NCBI GenBank assembly: GCA_963930655.1
Contig: OZ005608.1
Location: forward strand, 10,664,001 to 10,728,000
DNA from: Myrica gale
Taxonomy: Eukaryota > Streptophyta > Magnoliopsida > Fagales > Myricaceae
DNA length: 64,000 nucleotides
Direction of reading: 5' to 3'
Positions 10,499 to 22,292 of the stretch are shown here, one piece after another. Position numbers and translations under genes: made by a program. Within the stretch, counting starts at the first letter, position 1. Each line of letters begins with the position of its first letter. The notes under the pieces are model-generated. The model was not told the origin of the DNA and did not search any database. It worked only from the letters and a program-made list of their open reading frames with translations.

Positions 10499-13400
10499 TT
10501 GGCGTGTATTGGAACTGTTGTGGGCTTTGTAGAGCAGCGGCAGTTCGTACTCTCCGGAATATTATGAAGTCTCACAATCCGGATTTTTTGTTTTTAGCTG
10601 AAACTAAATCTTCTGATGTTTGTGCTGTTCTTAAATCTATTGGTTTTTTTCATTTTGTTGCTCAACCTCCTATCGGTAGGAAAGGTGGTCTGCTGTTTGC
10701 TTGGAGGTTGGGTGTTGATGTTGTTGTTGTTTCTGTTAATGAGAATGCTATTAATGCTTTGGTGTATTCTGATCCCTCTCTTACTCCTTGGTTGATTTCT
10801 AGAATTTATGGGCCAACTGAGTGGGATAAAAAACCTCCTTTTTGGCAATCCCTTAGGTCTACTGCTTCTGCCTTTGCGGGACCTTGGCTTTGCATCGGCG
10901 ATTTTAATTGTATCATTGACAGCTCTGAGAAAAGAGGAGGGCGTCCTTTTGCCTCTTCTTCTCAGAATCCTTTCATTAATTTTATGGATCATTGTGGTAT
11001 GATTGACCTTGGTTTTAAAGGTCATAAATTTACTTGGTCTAACAATCGGGAGGGGATGTCGAATATTTGCGAACGGCTTGATCGGGCTATAGCGAATGCG
11101 GGCTGGCAGTTGCTTTTTCCCCGAAGTCGTGTTTCTCACCTTACCCGATCCTCTTCGGATCATGCTCCGATTATTTTGGAAACTGATGGGGACGCTTTCT
11201 CCTATCCAAAGCCTTTCCGTTTTGAAGCTATTTGGGTTACTGATAATTCTTGTGAACAGGTGATAAAGGATAGCTGGTCTTTAGCTGTTTAGGGTTCCCC
11301 TGCATTCCAAGTTTGTACAAAAATCAAAGTTGTAAAGAAAGCTCTAAAAGCTTGGAACAAATCCCATTTTGGACGTATTCCAGATCGGATCCGTACTATT
11401 CAGCACCATCTTAATCTTTTGCAGGATACGTCCACTTCTCCAGTTAATTTTGAATTGGAAAGGCTTCTTAAGGTGGCCTTGGCCGAAGAGCTTCGGTCCG
11501 AGGAGTTGTTTTGAAAATTAAAAGCGCGTAAAGAATGGTTAACTACCACTGATCTCAATACAAAACATTTCCACCTATCCACCGTTATCCGGCGGAGGAG
11601 GAATGCCATTGAATTCATCAAATCTGGGGAGGGTACCTGGTTAAATTCGCGTCAAGATATTGGCTCTCATATTTGCCATTATTTCACCTTGATGTTTACC
11701 TCGTCTGATCCGCAGCCCCCTGATGACCTTGAGCTCTTGATTGAGCCCACCATTTCTTCTGATCAGAATGAGCTTCTTTGTGCCATGCCTTCAGATGCCG
11801 AAATTTACAATGGTATTCGGGATATTGGGTCCAATAAAAGTCCTGGACCGGACGGTATGACGAGCTTATTTTTTAAGCATTATTGGGCCATTGTGGGCCA
11901 TGATACAATTGCTATGGTTAAGGCCTTCTTTCATAGGGGTTTCATGTCTAAGGAATTGAATCATTCTCATATTATCTAGTTACCAAAAGTCGATAATCCC
12001 TCTCTTCTATCTCAATTTAGACCCATTAGTTTATGCAATGTTGCGTATAAATTGATAGCCAAAATTCTTGCTAAGCGTCTTAGTGTGGTCATGTCTAACA
12101 TTATATCTCCTTTCCAATCTGCTTTTGTGCAAGGGAGATTGATTCAAGACAACTCTGTGATCACTCACGAAATGTTCCATTTGCTACGCACCAAACGTAC
12201 CGGTCGACGATTAATGGCCATGAAAGCTGATATTGAGAAAGCATATGACCGGATGGAATGGAAACTGATCCTTTTGGCTTTGAAGCATCTCGGGTTCGAC
12301 GATACTTTCATTAATTGGATTGAGCAATGCCTATCCACGGTGTCCTACTCTATTCTCTTAAATGGATCCCCTTTCGGGTTTATAAAACCGACGCGCGGTT
12401 TGCGCCAAGGAGATCCTTTATCTCCTCTCCTTTTTATCATTGGTTCGGAAGTCCTATCTCGTATGCTTATTCGAGAGGAACAGCTTGGCAGACTCCATGG
12501 CATTCAATTAGGACGGGGTGTACCCGCAATTTCACACCTTCTGTTTGCGGACGATCTCCTCATTTTCAGCCGTGCTACTAGAGAGACAGCCCTGGTTATC
12601 TCGGATTGTCTTCAAAAATATGGCAGTTGGTTGGGGCAAATTCTTAATGCCAGGAAGTCCTCCATCTCTTTTAGCCGAAATATGAACCCCTCTATCATTC
12701 AAACAATTTGCTCCCTTTTGCATCTTCCTCATAAAGCTTGCATTGAGAAGCATTTGGGGCTGCCCATGGTGATGGGGCGCAACAAACAATCTCAATTCAA
12801 ATTCATCTGTGAAAGAATCAAACATTGTTTGGAAGGGTGGCAAATGAAGACCCTTTCCCAAGCGGGTCGTTTAATCTTGATTAGACATGTGGCTGCGACT
12901 CTACCTACTTATACCATGGCTAACTATCTCCTGCCAAAAGGTATTTGTTCACGTATTGATTCTATGATGATGCACTTTTGGTGGGGACATTCGTTAGACT
13001 CTCGGCGCCACTTATGTCTAAAATCTTGGGCCTCCATGTGTAAACCAAAGAGTGAAGGTGGTTTAGGTATAAAGATGATGGAGAACCACAACATAGCCCT
13101 GATTGCAAAAATGGGATGGCAAATCCAAACCCAGCCTGATAAATATTGGGTGCAACTCATTCGAGCCAAGTACTTGAAAACTAAATTTATTTGGGAGGCC
13201 CAAGCCCCTCTTCGTGCCTCCTGGTTTTGGAAAGGGGTGATTCATGTGACGGATATTTTAAAACGGGCCTCTTGCTTCCAGGTTGGTTCGGGGTCGAGTA
13301 TTCGAGTGTGGAAGGACCCGTGGCTGGCCTACCCCTTTCCCCATGCCCCCTTGTCGTGTACTAGTTCAATCATTCAGGAGGAGGAGCTAATGGTGGATGC

Positions 13401-14595
13401 GCTCATGATTCCTTTTACTCGAGTCTGGAATGAAGGCCTAATTCGCCATCTTTTTTATCCTGCAGACGCTGATTATATTCTACAGATTCCCATTTCTAAT
13501 TCGCTACATGATGATAGCCTCCTATGGACAGCAGATAGCAAAGGAACTTTCTCTTTAAAATCGGTCCATTACCTTTTGAATTTAGATCATCAGCAACATC
13601 ATATTTTTATACAGGAGGATTGGAAACAACTTTGGCGTCTGCCAATGCAAGATAGATTAAAGCTTCAGATCTGGAAAGTTGCTTGGAATTGTTTACCTTG
13701 CAAGAATAATGTTGGCAGATTTCTAAACTTTGCGGAAGGAGATCGAACTTGTATCTTTTGCCTTCAGGCGTCAGAATCTCTGTGTCATCTGTTTTTTGAA
13801 TGCCCTGTGGCCCATATTCTATGGAGAGAGTCCCCCTGGCCGCTCATCATTACAAATGTTCCTTCTCAAAGCATTGCAGAATGGATTAGACTTGTTTTAC
13901 AGCCTTCTCAGTTTCTTTGTATCCCATGGGACCATTGCGTTAATTTCACTCGGTTTGCTGCCATCCTCATGGATTCTATATGGTATGCCAGAAATCGTAT
14001 TATTCATCATGGGGGTTCTCTGGATATCTTACATTTGCTGCAGGCTATTTGGTCTCGGTATAATAAATTAACTGCTGCTTGGGTGGACGTTCCACGCCAA
14101 CCGTTTCCGGTTTGCCATCCTCCTCCTCTCGGTATATGGAAGCTAAACTTTGATGTCGCCATACGCAATTCTTTCGCTTTCGCTGCTGTGGTTTGCAGAG
14201 ACCATGAAGGCACAATCCTTTTTGTCCGGACAAAGAGGCTACCTCCTTGCGGCCCTCTTGTGGGCGAGGCAAGGGCAGCATTGGTTGCTGTCCAGGAGGC
14301 GTTCCTAATTCCATATGTTAGTTTTTTTATCGAAGGTGACTCTTTGATTGTAATTGATTTCATCAACCATAGAGAGAGTGAAGGGGACTGGCAGATCAAC
14401 CCCTTAATTGCTGATATTCATAGAATGAGTGCTAGTAGAAATATGTGGAAGTTTATGCATGTTAAGAGAAGTGTCAATGAACTTGCCCATAGAATATGTC
14501 AATGGGCAGTGTCGGCCAATCTTGAGGGAAATGTTCCTCTTCATTGTATCCCTTTGAATATTCTCTCTAGTGACAATCCATGGATCCCTCCATGA
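10495..14595 (+). pseudogene. LINE ORF2: endonuclease, reverse transcriptase, zf-RVT and RNase H, with three in-frame stops
   Basis: One continuous frame of 1,366 codons interrupted by TAG at 11290, TGA at 11512 and TAG at 11977; no frameshift is needed. AP-type endonuclease: MIGVYWNCCGL, FLAETK, CIGDFNCI and [70 protein letters not shown] and the catalytic LLFADDLLIFS, then LGLPM. The zinc-binding RT segment has CIFCLQASESLCHLFFECPV. RNase H at the C-terminus keeps NFDVA, GEARAAL, EGDSLIVID and NELAHRIC, so D-E-D-H are present. All three stops differ from a sense codon by one C-to-T or G-to-A change. The protein could only be made if the stops were read through. Confidence 0.93.
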
Positions 14596-14787
14596 ATTGG
14601 CTTTTGGTTTTGAATAAAGGAAGGTTATTTAGAAAGAAAAAAAATACACCATGAGAAGTAAAGCCATTGGGCTTTATGGTGAATGTAGGTCTCTCTAAAC
14701 CGAACCTTTAAGTCTTTTATCTCTCCCTTCCTCTCTTTCTAGTTCAATATTTTCTAGTTTAATCTTTTCAACATGGTTTCAGAGCCA

Positions 14788-15828
14788 CTACGTTCTTGTG
14801 GTCCTTAGTTTGAGAAGGTAAGCATGAAAAATTTGCAGCAGGCAGAAAGGGCAATGGAATTAGTTTGGTTACTTTTTATTAATTATTAGGCTACTACGAC
14901 ATCCTTGCGATAATTTATTCTGTATTTGTTGACTGCTCTCATCACAAGCAGCACAGAGAGTATCAGAACAAGTATGAACCTTTTTATGGATCAAAGAAGA
15001 AAACCAACTTGAGTTTAAAAGGAAATCAATATCAGTTTAAACCAATCCAGAATCTATGAGGTATATAATACCCACAGATAAAAATCACTTTCCTGGAGGA
15101 ATGGTTCTAGGGGCAGCAGACGGGATGGAACAGTAAACGAGAGGTACTAACTGCTTCAAGGCTCCCAGGGGGAGTACCAAAGGCAGATAGTTAGAAAAAA
15201 ACTGGTACGCCTAGAAACTTAAAATTCATCCGCAAAAATTTGGTGAGATTGAAAGATAGAAGACATAAAAATCTTATTCAATAAAGCAGAGAGGTGGTTA
15301 CAGAGAAATGTGTAGTAACATGAGAAATATATATAGATTCATTGAGCAACAGGAACCAAGGAGTTCGTCGGAATGCATGTGATCAAATTCATGGTTGAAA
15401 AGCGTCCAAGAGTTCCTTTTGTCAGCAGTGCAGCTATTAATTAATCAATGTTTTGAATGTGCTTACAAAAAAATCCTGAATGCAGAAATTATAGGCCCTA
15501 GTACATGCAAGAGCAAGCTGCTAAAAAGCGCTTAAAATTACAATGGGCATAACAATCAGGATCAGACTAGCAAGTGATGTGTGATGCTGTGTAATAAAGT
15601 TGCAGTTTCCCCAATCTAATGCAACTACATACGGCAAGTTTAAACTTGACAAGTGATCATATATATGGATTTTAAGGAGGATGAAATTTGATAGCCAATT
15701 GACATAACTAGCCCCTACTGGAATCTAATCGACTCTTTGGACCTAAAGACACGTAGTATACCTCGCTCTCAGAAAAAGTTTCAAAAAGTTTAATAAATTT
15801 TGAAACAAACAAACATAAGAGGGAATTT
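14788..15828. other. Non-coding stretch after the copia primer site
   Basis: Could be the 5' part of the copia internal region, but no gag or protease frame survives. Nothing else recognised. Confidence 0.4.
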
Positions 15829-16330
15829 TTTTTTTTTTTTTATAAGAACCAATCTCATTAAGAAAAGCGATAACAGTACAAAAGACTATACCGAAATCAC
15901 TTAGTCTAAACAAGCCACAAAACTAAGAAAATAAACAAAATCAGCAAAAAGGCAGTCAAGCACCGCATTAGCCTAACTAAACAGAGAGAGTAACAAAACA
16001 TCTATTATTCTGTTCCTTCCAAAAACACCACCAAATGCACGAAGGAATCATTCTCCAAATAGTCTTGGCAATCGAATTTGAGAACCTCCTATTTCAACTC
16101 CACAACACTCCTGAAACATTCTTCGGCATCACCCAATAAAAATTCACAATGCCAAGCACATGAATCCAAAGCCTCCGCGTGAACGGACAATGAAGAAGTA
16201 CATGGTCAATCGACTCCCGTCTTCTCGACAAAGATATCACCAATAAGAAGAGGGATTATCATGGCCATCTTCTCCACATGTCTATCATGCAAAAGACGTC
16301 CAATGCCAGATAGTATACCTAAAAATTGAG
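15829..16330 (-). pseudogene. LINE 3' end fragment (zf-RVT region and poly-A tail)
   Basis: The T-run at 15829-15842 is the complement of a poly-A tail, preceded on the minus strand by TTAATGAGATTGGTTCTTAT, which matches the tail of the LINE at 38.9 kb. Reading on, the minus strand gives peptides like the end of that LINE's ORF2 (W...IAKTIWRMIPS.IW). 5'-truncated copy, about 500 bp. Confidence 0.7.
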
Positions 16331-16559
16331 AACGAGTACTCTAAATGGATATATACTTTCACACATATATATTAACATGTATGAATTCTTACCTTCACAA
16401 AACTATCCATAGCCCAATCCAGGTTTTGGCAAATCTATCTATCTGCATCAACGTGTGCCTATGTTGACTATTGTGGACCTACGGAGACTTTAAGGAAAGA
16501 CACCTATTGACTTGATATGACGAGTTGGAAATTTTTAGTGGGACCCAAAGTAGTAGGAA

Positions 16560-17790
16560 CAGTGAGGAACATAGAGGCATTTAAAAGTCACCGAACTAAA
16601 GACGTTGACAATTATGAAACATTGTATAGCACTGTAGCTGTACAGTTTATATAGCCTAGGTACAAGAGCCGAGAATCACAGTAACCGAATGAATAAAGAA
16701 TAGCCGATAAGCTATTGCTCAAATGGCATGTCCTTTAAATCTTCCCACTCCCCTCCTCCGTCAGGCTTGCCTGCATTACCTAAAAAGAAAAAGAATGAAT
16801 AAAGAATAATAAATAATAAAAAGACTAACAATAGAATTCTAGAAGACTCCAGACGTAACTATTTTATTCTATTAAGATCATTTGGTACTAAGCTGGTAGG
16901 TGTACGTGGAGCTCGTGATGATGTGTTAACAGTCCCCCTCGAGTCCAACGACGATGGCAAGACGGTAGGACTCGTTCGAAGACGATGAAACCGATCAACA
17001 ACAATCGGTTTAGTGAACATATCGGCCAGTCGATCCTTGCTAGAAATAAAAGCAACTGTGAGAATCTTAGCAGCCACTCAATCACGAACAATGTGGAAGT
17101 CAATTTCCACGTGCTTGGTGCGGGAGTGAAAAACTGGGTTAGTAGACAAATAAGTGGCCCCGAGGTTATCACACCAAAGTGTAGGAGCCTTGGGAAGGAA
17201 GACACAAAGTTCAAAGAGAAGCGATTGCACCCAGAGAGGCTCAACAGTGGTGTTGGCGAGTGACTTGTATTCAGCTTTTGTGATGGAGCGGGCTACTGTT
17301 TGTTGCTTACGAGAGGACCAGCAAATAAGATTGGAGCCGAAGAAGAGGCAAAAACCACCAGTTGAGCGTCTGTCGTCTGGATTGCTAGCCCAGTCAGCAT
17401 CGGTGAAAGCAATCAAGCTAGAGACAGGAGACCGAGTGAGATGTAAGCCGAAATGAGTCATCTGCTTCAAATAGCATAATATACACTTACCAGTCTGCTA
17501 GTGGGGCTTCCTTGGAGCATGCATAAACTGACAGGTTTTGTTTATAGGGAAAGACACCTCAGGTCGAGTGAAAGATAGGTATTAAAGACTGTCAACCGTG
17601 TTGCGATAGAGTGTGGGGTCATCAAACAAAGCACCATCAAAAGCTGAGAGACGAAGAGAGGCAGTCATGGGAGAGGAAACCGGTTTGGCAAGGAGCATAT
17701 TCATCTTGCGAAGAAGATCCAAGATGTACTTTTGTTGAGACAAACAAATACCAAAGGAGGAGAATGAAGATCCATACAAGACTTTATCGG
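16560..17790 (-). pseudogene. Copia fragment: RT C-terminus, RNase H, polypurine tract and 3' LTR
   Basis: On the minus strand: FGICLSQQKYILDLL (RT end, near 17750), then RNase H with [39 protein letters not shown] and the terminal KDRLADMFTKP. One or more frameshifts lie between 17470 and 17600. The polypurine tract GAGGGGGAC precedes TGTTAACACATC at 16931, the start of the 3' LTR running leftward. A TATATAAACTG promoter-like site lies near 16646-16656. The LTR's far end is not defined. A LINE ORF1 fragment abuts the truncated RT. Confidence 0.8.
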
Positions 17791-18640
17791 CTCTACCCGC
17801 TAAAACCAGCTCCCCTGTTACCGGGTCAGGCGATCCACTCATATCTGGATCCTCCCCACTACAAGCTAGCCAGCCATATCCTCTAAACAAAACCCAGCCA
17901 ATGAATCAGGAACTAGTCCAAAAACTAGGGGATCCAGGCCCGATCACAACTCCAACGTTGGATTCCGGGTCGATGTGCCCACAAAAGCTCGAACTATCCA
18001 TACCAGAAACCAACCCAACCCCCTCCAAAGAAATAGGAAGTCATTATTAGCCACCAAGCCACTGCAAAGAGGATTGGGACCAAATAACCCATCAATGTCT
18101 CGCGGGCTCTCACCCTGGGCCTCAATTCTGCAATCTCTACAACTAAGGCCCAGCTCCTCTAGGCCTGCCTCACCCAACATGCCCAATGACCTGAAGAGGC
18201 GAAGGAAACTCATTTCCTGGAATTGTCGAGCTTGTCGAACAACTTCTTGGAAGCAATCTACCAACGTTTTCCACCTTTTCACTTCGATATCTTCGGGTAC
18301 CATAACCACCCCTCTAAGACAACTCTCCCCATATTCGATAATAGCTACATCTTCCGACCTTATTCATGTACCTCTAAGCCAGGAACACTCGAGAAGCTTC
18401 AATGAACTTCGAAATGAATGGATGATCACCATCTGCCGCCAAATGCTTGCTGCCCGAGTTAGCCATCCACACAACTCCAAATCTTGCTAAGGAAATCGTA
18501 CTGTAAGTCTTGCGACTCCATTTTGACACCTTAATCACTCCACCATCACTAACTGATACTTGGAACTCTTTAGCTTCTATTCTAAAACACCGGGAAAACC
18601 GCATCGGAACACCAACCTCCGACAAAGATTAAACTAGAAC
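17791..18640 (-). pseudogene. LINE ORF1 fragment of the PUR-like lineage
   Basis: The minus strand reads FRIEAKEFQVSVSDGGVIKV and ISLARFGVVWMAN (18390-18600), then after a shift VVRQARQFQEM and VMVPEDIEVKRWKTLVDCF (18200-18310). These match the two N-terminal repeats of the ORF1 proteins at 33.4 and 43.9 kb. The rest is a degraded proline/serine-rich linker. Broken frames; the fragment ends abruptly against the copia RT remnant. Confidence 0.7.
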
Positions 18641-19118
18641 TACTAGAAACGAGCACCGGAACACTCAAAACTGGACAACATAACAACCAGCCGAGGGAGA
18701 AACTTCCCCATCATAGAATTTTCAACAAAATTTTACAACAATATCCATAATTAATTAAATAGTTAATTGACTCTTTAAGTTAATAAAGTCTTAGAAATCA
18801 TAAAAAGTGTTTTAAACTTTAATAAATTACTTTAATTAAGTTTCTAAATTTAATAGAACACTAAGAGCAGGGAAGACATTAAGGAAGACAAATTTTTTGA
18901 ATATCTAATAAGCCGCTAAAAGAAAAAGAACGAGACAATTAATCGGAAATTCGTTAATTATTTTGTATTGTTATGCATTCTTTGGTTCTATGTTATGAAT
19001 GAATCATAGATTTGTGAAGAATTGATTATGATGAATTGTGGTGCAATGATTGTGTTAATTATGCAAATGATTGAGCATCAATGATTGCATTCACATCATA
19101 AATCGTTGAGTGGACCAA
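18641..19118. other. AT-rich spacer
   Basis: No coding or repeat structure recognised between the LINE ORF1 fragment and the solo LTR. Confidence 0.45.
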
Positions 19119-19123
19119 GACCT

Positions 19124-20255
19124 GGGAATGGAAACCGAATTTACCCGAGATATTTTTCGTAATTATGGGTCACGGTACCGTTCACTGAGGGGAGAGTGCA
19201 ATCCACTGCTATGAGAAAAAGGTGTGCTCCTAATGGGGCAAAGTGCCTACTATGATTATATGAACATAGCAGACGGCGGAAACACCTCAACCCCAAAAGA
19301 ATGGATGAGAAATAGGAACACAACATCATCTCATTGCATGTGCATCAATGCATGTCTTGATTGTATGAAAGCATGCATACTCCATCACTTGCCATATTTA
19401 TCACGTGCTCTTTCTTTTTATGATTGTCATGTCCCCTCGTCGACCTTACTAAGTCTGTATGACCCATCCCATCTTTTTTATTATTTGCTTGTACTCAAGT
19501 TCATTCAATAGAAGATGAGATTGTACGAAGTTCAGATGATCCTCGATCTGGATCCTTACGTTGTGATATTGCACATCTGAGTGTAGGTCTCGAACTCCTT
19601 TGAGATACAAGTGGAGCATACTGACCACTAGTACCTCAAGGACCCACCCACCCATGATTGGACCTGAGGATTTTGGTCTTGTAGATGTACCAGCACAGCC
19701 GATAGATCCCTACCTCTCACCACTAGCCCTGCCAGTGGAACCCAGCAGAGCGATGCTGGAAGACGGCCTGGTGGACCTTGCCACCGACAGTGACAAGGAG
19801 TAGGCTAGTTTTGTTTCGTTTTATTTGATTTGATTTTACCCAATTTGTACTTCAAACAGTTTTTATTTTGTGAATACCACAGTTGTATAGGCTCACATTT
19901 TGTAACTAGCCTTTCTGTTGTAGTCCTCGGGAGGACACTTTTGTCCCTGTGGTATATATAATATGTTTTGGGTTTATCAACCTCAAGTTTTATCACATTT
20001 TCCCCCCACTTGTTTCTAAAATGGTTTATTACACTAAATAAGGTAACACAGTTATGCCAAATCTAGTGCTAAAACTCTAACTGTTTTTGTGACCACTGCG
20101 GTTACCCCTTTAATTTCGTAAGTTTTTGCAGAACTTTTTCCCGAGGGCAATTTAGTCTTCCATTAGCAAGTTAGTTTTTATGTTGTAATCCTCATCCTGT
20201 GCACATACTAATACTTTACATGTCCCGAGAGTAAGTAAGGGCACGGGGCGTGACA
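19124..20255 (-). mobile_element. Gypsy-type solo LTR, 1.13 kb, with 5-bp target duplication
   Basis: On the minus strand it starts TGTCACGCCCCGTGCCC, a typical plant Ty3/gypsy LTR terminus, and includes a TATTATATATACC promoter-like site near 19950-19965. Flanks on the plus strand are GACCT at 19119-19123 and GACCT at 20256-20260. No primer site, polypurine tract or coding region adjoins it, so it is a solo LTR from recombination between two LTRs. Confidence 0.75.
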
Positions 20256-20260
20256 GACCT

Positions 20261-21007
20261 ATATTTGGAGAGTAGCGTCTCGAATTCGCTAAATACTATA
20301 CATATTTCGTTACATAATATTCTTACAAAAAAATAGTCATAACACCTTCGAACTATAATACATTTCTATTACTGCCTCGGGTCTTTGCGTTATGTTGTTA
20401 AACAATCACATAGCGAGAAAGGACACCGACTGACTATACAACTTGAAATTGGAAGCCTCAGATAACTTATTCGAACTATAAACGGTATCTAATTCTCAAG
20501 CAGTAGAAGGTCCACTTAGATTATTCGGTGACATCCACAGTGTCCTAGAGAAAAGGATCACAAGATTCGAAAGGTTTCAAAAAGTTGAAAATCTTTTCGA
20601 GTATGAAACAACCATCAAGAACCATTTTCTCAGGACGCAAACAGAGCTGTGGTTAATCGCTTTAGAAGAACACTTTTTGGCTCTCTTCTAGTGAGCGTGA
20701 GGTTTTGTCCTACTTTTTTTTATAAATAAAAAATTCTATAAAATCATCTCTTTCGATACTTTTTAACAAACTTGAATACGAATCAATCTCCAACAAAACG
20801 TTCTTTAAAATCTAACACTCCTCGTAAAAGTCAATAAAATCTAACACTCCCGCCAATAAAGAAATTTCATGTGAGAAAAAGAAATTCTTCATTTTTACGC
20901 ATCCAAACATAGGCCACTTTGTTCACTAAAATTTTCAAAATTTGATGGTTGGATGAGAAAGTTTTGAAAATTCAAAAAATTCTCTAGAGAAAGAAAAGGA
21001 AAAAAAT
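20261..21007. other. Non-coding spacer
   Basis: AT-rich, no gene or terminal repeat recognised. Confidence 0.45.
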
Positions 21008-21350
21008 ACACTCCGACTATTGGGGTTCCGACACTGTATACCCCAAACTATCAATTTTGTTATATTTCACCCCTCAACTACCAGTTGTTTACATTTTGCA
21101 CCCCTACCATTAATTTAGACGGAAATTGCTATTTTGTTTAATGAAATGTCAAATTTATACCTATACAAAATATAACTATAAAAAATTATAAGGGTAAAAT
21201 TGTTATTTCACCGAACCAAAATAGCAATTTCCGTCCAAATTAACGGTATGAGGTGCAATGTGTAAACGTTTAGTAGTTGAGAAGCAAAATGTAACGAAAT
21301 TGGTAATTTGGAGTGCAAAGTGTCAGAACCCCAATAGCCAGAGGGTGAAA
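21008..21350. mobile_element. Foldback (long-TIR) MITE
   Basis: Almost the whole 343 bp is one imperfect hairpin. The left arm CTATTGGGGTTCCGACACT pairs with the complement of the right arm, CTATTGGGGTTCTGACACT, and the match continues about 140 bp to GACGGAAATTGCTATTTTG. Within each arm a degenerate motif like TTTGCACCCCTCAACTACC repeats. No coding capacity; target duplication not identified. Confidence 0.8.
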
Positions 21351-21569
21351 AATATATTTAACACAAAAGAAAATTTTTAATTTTACAAGATTTGGAGTTA
21401 AAATTCAAGATAGTAAAAGGGCGAGCAAATACAGAGTCTTCTTTTGAAGTGATGGGAAAAAACTGGAACAATTGGAAGTGCAACTTAAAGGCAAGAAAAT
21501 ATGATTATAGTATGCCACACTTGTCAAAAGTTGGTACTCAAAGGGAGGCAAGTTATAAATATTTACGTA

Positions 21570-21756
21570 GTGTTTGAGTGTTAAAAATTTTGGGGTACGT
21601 GAGTTGGTGAAAAAACAAAGATAGTTTATGAGAGTTAGTGAAAAAGTGAAAAAGATATGAGATTTGAATGAATATTATAGTAAAAAATAATTTGATCGGA
21701 AGAGAGATTATTTTGTAATTTTTTTTAATGGGGCCAAAGTTTTGTCACTCAAACAC
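21570..21756. mobile_element. Small MITE with short TIRs
   Basis: GTGTTTGAGTG at 21570-21580 is inverted as CACTCAAACAC at 21746-21756, with further AAAA/TTTT pairing inside. 187 bp, AT-rich, no frame. Target duplication not evident, so the superfamily is open (hAT-like is possible). Confidence 0.55.
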
Positions 21757-21879
21757 CACCAATTGGGCAGGGCAGACAATGGTGAGATGTATTTCTATAT
21801 TTTAGTTATGGAATGCATAAGACTTGAAAGCTATGTCGATATAGACATACATTTTGACGATCGAATATAAACACCCATC

Positions 21880-22292
21880 AACAAGTATCAAACGTACCAA
21901 CATCATCAAGCAATGCGTCAAGAAACCGAACCCATGAAACACAACACTCATTCTCTCATACCGCGTACGCGATAGGGAACATATCCTCGTTCGTGTCCTT
22001 TGTCATCACACAAAAAAGTTGACCACTGTATGGTCCCTTTAAATGACAAGCATCGACCAATATAACGGGTCTACACCAGGTCAAAAATCCCGTTCTACAT
22101 TCATTTAGACACACATACATGTGTTTGAATAAAACATGATCTCTATGAACAATTGCTGCACTCCCAGGATTCCATTGTGCGATCGCAGTTGCGTAATCGT
22201 AGCACCACTTATGTTGCTCTTCATGTTTCCCATTAATCATCTCCAAAGCTATCTTCAACACCTGATATGCCTTGAACCTTGAGACACTCATC
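21880..22292 (-). pseudogene. Mutator-like (MULE) transposase fragment
   Basis: The frame encodes SRFKAYQVLKIALEMINGKH, HMYVCLNECRTGFLTWCRPV, ILVDACHLKGPYSGQLF and DMFPIAYAV, the region around the first catalytic aspartate of plant MULE transposases. A TGA follows at about 21955, beyond which homology continues (FLDALLDDVG) to about 21890. The N-terminal side is cut at 22292/22293 by an LTR starting TGTTAG. The zinc-finger and the rest of the DDE domain are missing. Confidence 0.85.

Larger units (their letters stand above)
8453..14641 (+). mobile_element. Near-complete L1-type LINE, 6.2 kb, with 16-bp target duplication
   Basis: Flanked by exact copies of AAATACACCATGAGAA at 8437-8452 and 14642-14657. 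It has a 5' UTR of 180 bp, ORF1 (8633-10498), ORF2 (10495-14595) and a short 3' UTR ending in an A-rich tail. The exact 16-bp duplication and open ORF1 point to a recent insertion, although ORF2 has acquired three nonsense codons. It sits inside a copia LTR. Confidence 0.95.
8334..14787 (+). mobile_element. Short copia LTR (about 235 bp) with primer-binding site, split by a LINE
   Basis: Removing the LINE and one target copy joins 8334-8452 to 14658-14773 into an LTR of about 235 bp. It starts TGTTGGTTGTTGTC, has a TATATATAAA box at 8411-8420, and ends TTTTCAACA. It is followed at once by TGGTTTCAGAGCCA (14774-14787), one mismatch from the usual initiator-Met tRNA primer site TGGTATCAGAGCC. 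Internal coding sequence and a second LTR were not found, so only the 5' end of the element remains. Confidence 0.65.

Noticed and set aside
12327..14399. Several frames of 80-130 residues on both strands within the LINE ORF2
   Set aside because: Overlap the well-supported RT/RNase H frame and show no domain of their own.
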